Shown: in pieces, positions 57,411-64,000 of the stretch
Layout: every line of letters begins with the position of its first letter
How positions within the stretch are numbered: the stretch's first letter is position 1
NCBI GenBank assembly: GCA_945859605.1
Contig: OX243814.1
Location: forward strand, 27,794,286 to 27,858,285
Length of the DNA stretch: 64,000 nucleotides
DNA from: Lumbricus rubellus
Taxonomy: Eukaryota > Annelida > Clitellata > Crassiclitellata > Lumbricidae
Reading direction: 5' to 3'
Notes under the pieces: model-generated
What the model saw: the letters and a program-made list of their open reading frames with translations, nothing else
Told to the model about the DNA's origin: nothing
Database searches by the model: none
Translations under genes and position numbers: made by a program

Positions 57411-58734
57411 GTAGTCCGATCGATAGGCATAAAAATCGCGCAAAAGTGGAAGATTAGTTGATTTTTGCGGTGAGTACACCTAAGATGTTGTAGAATAGAT
57501 CTGGGGGTCAACCCACGCTGGAAAATCGATATTTGAATTGATTTTAATTTATTTTGATCGGTGAACGATAATAGGTGAAGTTGCGTATTCACCACTATAC
57601 CGTGTATACGGTAAATATTATTTCGTAGCCTGTAAGTGATGTTTCGTGTCACAGCAACAGATCGTTCTTAATTTATTTGTTTGCATTTGTTATCGAAATG
57701 TCAAAATGTCCGTTTGTTACTGGACTGACTGATTTGAAATCATATACTTATGTCAGGCCGAAATTTGCAGATTTAAAATGTGTGTAACTTATCGTTTCAG
57801 TGTTCGAAATAATTCTCCACGGCTATTATTTTCATCTATTCGCCTTCTACTTTGGCATGAATACTTTTCATTAATCCAGCGTCCATTTAAATAAGAATTC
57901 GCTTAATCAATGCAGCTTCTATTTTGGGCAAGAGTTATTTTTTATCAATCCAACTTCTATTTAAATTGCAATTAGGCCTATTTACATAAATACAGCTCCA
58001 ATTTAATCAAGAATATTTTCATCATTTCCACTTCTATTTAAAAAAATTATTATCAATGATCCGACTTCTATTTATTATTTTTTTCCTTCAACATTTATTG
58101 TTTTCCTCAGGCTAAAAGCTAAACTAAAAAAGAGAAGTGTGTTCAAGATTAGAGTGCGTGATTTTCATGCTGTGTGCATTTGACAGTCTCTGAAAAGGCA
58201 GGCTATCTCCCTTGGATTGTCGGAAACGACTACACCACAAAAGTTTATTCCATTCAGCCGGGTCCATCCAGTTGCAAAAATTCACAATTTCCCAATTATC
58301 TGGCTGAACGTGTGACCACAAAGTCACCTTGGGATGAAAATTGTAGCCCATTCTTTTCGACAATCCAACGTGTGTGCAACCAACGTCCAACGCTTAACAA
58401 GTTCGTGCAATGGTGAATACTTGAGAATGCTGAAGCGATAGATTGCCCATAGCGTGTTAAACTTTGTCAAAGATTGGAAGACAGGTTGCCTACAAAGCCT
58501 TCCAATGCTCACAGTTCATGTTGGAAATTGTTAAAACTATGTCATGCCAGCAAGATTTCTTCGTTGCTACTAAATTTTACTTAGACAGCATCAATGCATT
58601 GATAATATGGTATACTCTAGAAACTTTTATATAATTGGCATAAAAGTGCCATTGCCCAGTACAGCAGTACTGCACATCTGAAAACTCTGTTCCTTTTTCA
58701 AAGGTCAAAATTTGAATTTCAGGGCCCCTTATAT

Positions 58735-59098
58735 TGCGGAAACTGGAATGTGGTATTTATATTTAATATACATATACAATATACAGGAACTTTGTGTGCC
58801 TGTGCTATCCATTCCAGGCCGTAGATTCCTTCGCTCTGCAACGCATGGCGACCTGGTTGTTCCTATGGCTCGATCTTCCGCAGCGCTGCATAGAAGTTTT
58901 GCTATGGTCGGTCCGTCTTTCTGGAATAAGTTACCTATTAGTCTCCGTAATGAACTTCTTTGTCTTTCTTTGCCCCTTTTCCGCAAGCGTTTGAAAACCA
59001 TTCTCTTTGATTATGGTTTGGTGTCAGGTCGGGAGCGCCTCTGAGGAGTTCTCTTGAAGTGGTGCTATATAAATGTTCGATTACAATTACAATTACAG
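58735..59098 (+). mobile_element. LINE 3' fragment inside the element's loop
   Basis: The frame reads LRSATHGDLVVPMARSSAAL, then FAMVGPSFWNKLPISLRNEL and FRKRLKTILFDYGL, the C-terminal end of CR1/L2-like LINE proteins. It is followed by GGGAGCGCCTCTGAGGAG, GGTGCTATATAAATG and (ATTAC)n. A related shred lies at 30335-30450. Confidence 0.8.
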
Positions 59099-60649
59099 GG
59101 TTCATATTATGTTTACATGGGCCTACACGCCCTATACAGCGTACATGTATTCCGGATTTACTGCTGTTAAGGCCTTTTAAACAGTGCTTTCCAACATGGA
59201 TTGTGCAGTAGTATCAATAAATGTCACCTACCAAGTAATACCTTACAATTTTTGCCACTTTTAGGACCCATTCTTTGCAGGGACCTCCAGTCAGACGGTA
59301 CGGAAGGAGGTCACTACGCCTCTGGCTGATTGAACTGCCATAAGGGTAGAATCAAGGTGCTCGCTGACAATCAAGTTGGCTTCCTTAACACTGATTCTCA
59401 AATTATTTAATATTTAATGATTTGTTATTGGGAACAATTTACAATTTCAAATGAATTAATATATCATGATCACACAGATTACATAAGCACAGGAGTAACC
59501 TTCCAATCAGTTTAGCTATGTTTATAATGAAGTTGCATCAGGTTTTAAGTGTTAGGTCATGTTCTTGATGAAATGTCGCTCTTGGAGTAAAAATAGGAGA
59601 TCAAGCATGACAACTAGCAAACAAATGTCCACTGCAGTCCAGAACTGACTCATATGAGTCTGTTCAGAGTCTACTTCTTTTACATTTGGATAGAAAACTT
59701 CTTCAAAACCAAGCAGATGAAAATAAACAGTTAACAGAATTGCAGTCATTGTGATCAGGTGTGGAATCAAGATGCTGAACAGCATTGGAAAAGGTCCTTG
59801 TCAGGAACAAGCTAATGCCAGCTTGAACACATAGGCTGATTTGAAGTTTGAAGGCAGTTTTCTATTTAGTGCTCTGGTCCATCACTTTGGAACTCTCCTC
59901 CTCCTGATTTTAAAAATGTAATGCACATGGCTCAGTTTAGAGTTAAATTGAACAATTATATAATTGTTTATTGAACACATACAATAAAAATTGCTTTTCA
60001 AGATTGTTGTTCATTTATAATTATTAATACTTCAGTTATAAATGCTATAATTTGTTTGCACTTTTGTATTTTTTCTAAATTTCTACTGCAAGGTTCTGCA
60101 GTTGCTTCAATTGCTTGACAACAGGTTTAGTCCAGACAATGTTAGTTGGGTTTATGTACTTTTTAATCAAATTGACATTGGGCTATAATCATGTTCATTT
60201 AGCAAATTGTTTTAGACATCTGCAACTGCACGCATAAAAAAGGACAGCTCTGCACTCGCAGATTTTTTAATCTTTTAGGTTTGTCCTGTTGACTACTTGA
60301 TACTAGACTAACCAATACAGATATCCAACGCAAAATTTGAGGTGTCATTGAAGAAGCAGTGAGTCATGGTTAACAAGCAATAACACACTCAGTCCCTATT
60401 TATAATAATTCAATCCTGCAATGTTTTAACTTAATATGGTCATTTAATTGGCTCAAATGAACATTTGTCACTATGCTATTGGCCAAGTTCCTGCACACTT
60501 TTGATATAGGCCTGTAGCTTCTTCAAACTGGAAAGTTTCAACACTGCAGATAATTCATCTGCTTTACTCTCTCTTACAAATGAAATTAGTTTTGCCAAAA
60601 ATAAGGTTTATATAATCTCCTCTAAGTTCTTGCTGTCTGGAAATGTCTG
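59099..60649. other. Loop of the inverted-repeat element, no gene seen
   Basis: AT-rich unique sequence. The only frames are short, with no recognisable domain. Confidence 0.4.
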
Positions 60650-61900
60650 GAAATGTTTTACACGTTATGGGCAATCTATCGCTTCAACGTTCTCAAGTAT
60701 TCACCTTTGCACGAACTTATAAAGCATTGGTCGCATTCACGTTGATTTGTCGAAAAGAACGGGCTACGATTTTCATCTCAAAGTGACTTTGTGGTCACAC
60801 TTCAGCCAGAAAATTGGGAAATTGTGAATTTTTGCAACTGGATGGACCCGGCTGAATGGAATAAACTTTTGTGGTGTAGTCGTTTCCGACAATCCAAGGG
60901 AGATAGCCTGCCTTTTCAGAGACTGTCAAATGCACACAGCATGAAAATCACGCACTCTAATCTTGAACACACTTCTCTTTTTTAGTTTAGCTTTTAGCCT
61001 GAGGAAAACAATAAATGTTGAAGGAAAAAAATAATAAATAGAAGTCGGATCATTGATAATAATTTTTTTAAATAGAAGTGGAAATGATGAAAATATTCTT
61101 GATTAAATTGGAGCTGGATTTATGTAAATAGGCCTAATTGCAATTTAAATAGAAGTTGGATTGATAAAAAATAACTCTTGCCCAAAATAGAAGCTGCATT
61201 GATTAAGCGAATTCTTATTTAAATGGACGCTGGATTAATGAAAAGTATTCATGCCAAAGTAGAAGGCGAATAGATGAAAATAATAGCCGTGGAGAATTAT
61301 TTCGAACACTGAAACGATAAGTTACACACATTTTAAATCTGCAAATTTCGGCCTGACATAAGTATATGATTTCTAATCAGTCAGTCCAGTAACAAACGGA
61401 CATTTTGACATTTCGATAACAAATGCAAACAAATAAATTAAGAACGATCTGTTGCTGTGACACGAAACATCACTTACAGGCTACGAAATGATATTTACCG
61501 TATACACGGTATAGTGGTGAATACGCAACTTCACCTATTATCGCTCACCGATCAAAATAAATTAAAATCAATTCAAATATCGATTTTCCAGCGTGGGTTG
61601 ACCCCCAGATATCTTCTACAACATATTAGGTGTACTCACCGCAAAAATCAACTAATCTTCCACTTTTGCGCGATTGTTCTGATAAATAGACTTTAGCGAT
61701 CGGACTAAGGTAGGATTATAATAATTATGCGCTTGAGGCTTCAACTCGCATCAGGTGCGACAACCTGTTTTAGACAATGAAACATTAATTAATTAATAAT
61801 TAGCAACAACAGGAATAATAATAATTCCAGCAAAAGCAATTACAATATCAACAATAATAGACCTAATAATAACAAAACTAATAATAGCAATAATAATGAC

Positions 61901-62420
61901 TGTCAGCTAATTTAATCAGTGCACGCCGATTGTCGTACAGCGACGTAAGTAGGCCAGGTGCAAATTGCCGCGCGGCGTCTGCACAGGTGATTGTCTGGAC
62001 AGCACGTGACGTCTAGACGAGCGTACGTTAATTGTACAAGAAGGGAGTGGAAGTGAAGAAGGAGAGTTGCGTGTTGAGAGCCGTTGAGATAGGCTGTAAG
62101 AGTTGTTGTTGAGTTGCGATAGAGTAGACTGATGAAGATAGTAGTCGTGTAGTTGTTATGATAACGCAAGTGTAGTCATTGTTGTGTTGTTGCTGATCGT
62201 TTTACTTTATATCGGATTTTGGAGTATAATAAGAAGAGTTAAACACGTCGTCGTTGTTGGTTAACAAAACAGTGAAAGACTGTAGATTCTTTAACCTAGC
62301 CATTTAGCTAATGAAACAGTTATCTAGGGATAGGCCTACGCTACCACGAACTTATACGAAGAAGCTTCCGAAGAGACTGAAGGTCACACGTAGAGAAGAA
62401 GAGGGAAAAGACTTGTGACA
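61901..62420 (+). mobile_element. 5' LTR of an LTR retrotransposon (520 bp)
   Basis: Starts TGTCAGCTAA and ends ACTTGTGACA, so the termini TGTCA/TGACA are inverted matches with TG...CA ends. It is followed by a primer-binding-site-like stretch and a gag frame. The 3' LTR lies outside the window, so the border is inferred. Confidence 0.72.
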
Positions 62421-62436
62421 TTTGGTGTCGTTGCGG
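62421..62436 (+). other. Candidate primer binding site of the LTR element
   Basis: TTTGGTGTCGTTGCGG directly follows the LTR. This is the position and style of a tRNA primer site; the tRNA was not identified. Confidence 0.45.
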
Positions 62437-62439
62437 TGA

Positions 62440-62512
62440 GATAACGATCCAAGTTGCAGGATAACGATCCAAGTTGCAGGATAACGATCCAAGTTGCAGG
62501 AGAACGATCGTA
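62440..62512 (+). repeat. 20-bp tandem repeat in the retrotransposon leader
   Basis: Nearly four copies of GATAACGATCCAAGTTGCAG directly after the primer site; the last copy is degenerate. Confidence 0.88.
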
Positions 62513-62774
62513 GTTACGAACGGAGGGATTCTATTCAATCAACAGACGTTGTGGAGGAACGGACGCTGTGAATTTATCGAGGAGCCGAGCACACGGGAGA
62601 AGCAACGATACATCGAGCATCCGTACGTCAGTGAGAAACGACAACACAACGACTACAAGGTAGAAAAACTTGCTTGTCTATTGAAGTTTGCTTAAAGAAT
62701 TGAAGTCAGTCAATTGCAAACATTTGAAGAGTAGCCTACTATTTTATCGAGCATCTGTAAAGTAAAGAAGTAAG

Positions 62775-64000
62775 ATGGAGAAACTTACGGAGCAAAAGCA
62801 AGCAGCTATTAAAAAGATGTCTTCGGAGAGACTAGTAAAATTATTAATTGAAGCAGGCGTAGACGCAGAAGAAGTCGAACAGATGTCGAGGGAAGAATTG
62901 ATGAGAAATTTAGCCGAGGTTTGGGCTAAGAAAGAAGAAGAAGAAGAAGGTGCTGTTGGAGGCGCTAAAGAAAAGCCGGTTGAGAAACCTCAGGCACCGA
63001 TGTCTATAGAGGCGTTGTTACAATTCATGATGATGAGTAGACAAGAAGAGAAGCAGAAAGAAGAGCAGCGCAGACAAGAGGAGAAAGAGCGTAAACAAGA
63101 AGAAAAAGAGAAAGAAGAGCAGCGCAGACAGGTAGAGAAAGAACGTCGCCAAGAAGAGAAGGAGAAAGAAGAGCGACGGTGCCAAGAAGAGAAAGAACGT
63201 AAACAAGAGGAGAAAGAAAAAGTAGAAAAAGCAGATAGGCTGCGACAACAAGAGATAGAAAAAGCAGATAGGCTGCGACAGCAAGAGATAGATATGCAGA
63301 AGCAGCAGTTCCAGCTTCAGTTAGAACAAATGAAAATAGATCGTGACGAAGCAGAACGACGAAGAATGGAGTTAATGATAGAGTACGAAAAAGCAAGAAA
63401 AAGCGATGAAGAAATACGAAAGCAGCAGATTGAGGACAAAAAGGCTCGCGAGGAAGAAAAAGAAAAGATGCGTTTACAAGAACTGGAGAGAGCAGAAGAA
63501 ATTCGTCAGGAAGAATTTCAAGCCGGAAAAGACAATTTGGAAAAAGCAGAAAGAGAAAGAGAAGAGCAGATGCAGTTAGAACAAAAGAAACTTGCTATCA
63601 AGGAGGCTCAACTTAAAGAAATGGCCATTGAAAAAGAAGAACGCAGAAAGCAGTTAGAACTATTACAACAGAAGATAGAACAGGAAGAACTGCGGAGAAT
63701 CGAAGATCAAGATCGACTGAAGAAGAGAGACGAAGATGATCGTAAGAGCCGAGAAGTGTCAGAACAGATTAGACTCAAAGAAAGTGAGACAATGGTGTCC
63801 AAGATTAAGAAGATAGGTGACGCAATGAAGCATGTGTTACCGAAGATGCCGTATGATATGATGGAAGTGCCATTATATTTTGAAACAGTTGAAAATGCAT
63901 TCAATAGCTTCGCTGTGGAAAAGCAGTACTGGGTGAAATTGTTGTTGCCATTGATGACCCCGAGAGCGCGAACGGTATTGAATCGATTGTCATTTGAGAA
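62775..64000 (+). CDS. Gag-like protein of an LTR retrotransposon (open at window end)
   Basis: The ATG at 62775 opens 408 uninterrupted codons to the window edge. The first 60 residues (MEKLTEQKQAAIKKMSSERL) form an SAP-like or helical head. Then come about 280 residues of charged coiled coil (KEEQRRQEEKERKQEEKEK and similar heptads). Finally VPLYFETVENAFNSFAVEK, then LLLPLMTPRARTVLNRLS, resembles the capsid-like start of Ty3/gypsy Gag proteins in invertebrates. No stop codon or frameshift was found, so the copy is probably young. Pol lies outside the window. The Ty3/gypsy assignment is likely, not proven. Confidence 0.82.
   Translation, partial: MEKLTEQKQAAIKKMSSERLVKLLIEAGVDAEEVEQMSREELMRNLAEVWAKKEEEEEGAVGGAKEKPVEKPQAPMSIEALLQFMMMSRQEEKQKEEQRRQEEKERKQEEKEKEEQRRQVEKERRQEEKEKEERRCQEEKERKQEEKEKVEKADRLRQQEIEKADRLRQQEIDMQKQQFQLQLEQMKIDRDEAERRRMELMIEYEKARKSDEEIRKQQIEDKKAREEEKEKMRLQELERAEEIRQEEFQAGKDNLEKAEREREEQMQLEQKKLAIKEAQLKEMAIEKEERRKQLELLQQKIEQEELRRIEDQDRLKKRDEDDRKSREVSEQIRLKESETMVSKIKKIGDAMKHVLPKMPYDMMEVPLYFETVENAFNSFAVEKQYWVKLLLPLMTPRARTVLNRLSFE

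Larger units (their letters stand above)
57414..61705. mobile_element. 4.3-kb TA-flanked element with ~1.05-kb inverted arms
   Basis: The left end GTCCGATCGATA and right end TAGCGATCGGAC are inverted matches, with TA directly outside each. The left arm is about 57414-58470 and the right arm about 60650-61705; they match over nearly their whole length, with small differences. Each arm contains the same 55-codon frame (ENWEIVNFCNWMDPAEWNKL), which reflects the shared arm sequence. There is no transposase in the loop. TA duplication fits Tc1/mariner-like targeting; superfamily uncertain. Confidence 0.82.

Noticed and set aside
57407..57652. Similar frames TRNITYRLRNxIYRIHGIVV in both arms of the 4.3-kb element (57407-57652 minus, 61457-61696 plus)
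   Set aside because: They agree only because the arms are inverted copies; no domain is recognisable and the frames end at unrelated points.

Overview
This is a piece of a nuclear genome from an animal, almost certainly a marine invertebrate. It has spliced genes with GT-AG introns, no operons, and very abundant tRNA-derived SINEs, LINE fragments, MITEs and (CATA)n microsatellites. The octamer TAGGCCTA is strikingly over-represented. An echinoderm-like or other deuterostome invertebrate is my best guess, because the repeat style and a sea-urchin-TU-like foldback element fit. The taxon is an inference that I cannot confirm from sequence alone.

Two real protein-coding genes are visible, both on the + strand, and I rebuilt both exon by exon with matching intron phases. 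(1) Positions 1-3508 hold the 3' part of a GOSR1/GS28 Golgi SNARE gene: five exons, ending in the SNARE motif and the C-terminal membrane anchor. (2) Positions 26160-57410 hold ten exons of an ARHGAP6-like RhoGAP gene: the conserved N-terminal ITIPK block, the full GAP domain with its arginine finger, and the region just after the GAP domain. A possible first coding exon lies at 20753-20795 (phase-compatible, weak). The rest of the gene lies beyond the window.

Everything else is accessory DNA. 3.7-20 kb: intergenic, with a series of non-autonomous DNA transposons with recognisable TIRs and 8-bp target duplications, a foldback element with minisatellite arms, and two equal-length 768-bp hAT copies. 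15.5-45 kb: long simple repeats, minisatellites, SINEs and LINE pieces inside or upstream of the RhoGAP introns. 46-57 kb: a dead mariner, a 5'-truncated LINE with an intact RT frame, and a piggyBac relic nested in a hAT-like element. 57.4-61.7 kb: a 4.3-kb element with ~1.05-kb inverted arms. 61.9-64.0 kb: the 5' LTR, leader and open gag frame of an LTR retrotransposon that runs off the window.

The most interesting observations are two invasions of splice donors of the same gene. The donor after the second-to-last GAP-domain exon (50204) has been amplified into an 18-bp, frame-preserving minisatellite of about 30 donor-like units, later split by a LINE. The donor of the last visible exon (57411) has a TA-flanked inverted-repeat transposon sitting inside it. 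Removing that element, with one TA, would restore a perfect CAG|GTAAGG donor.
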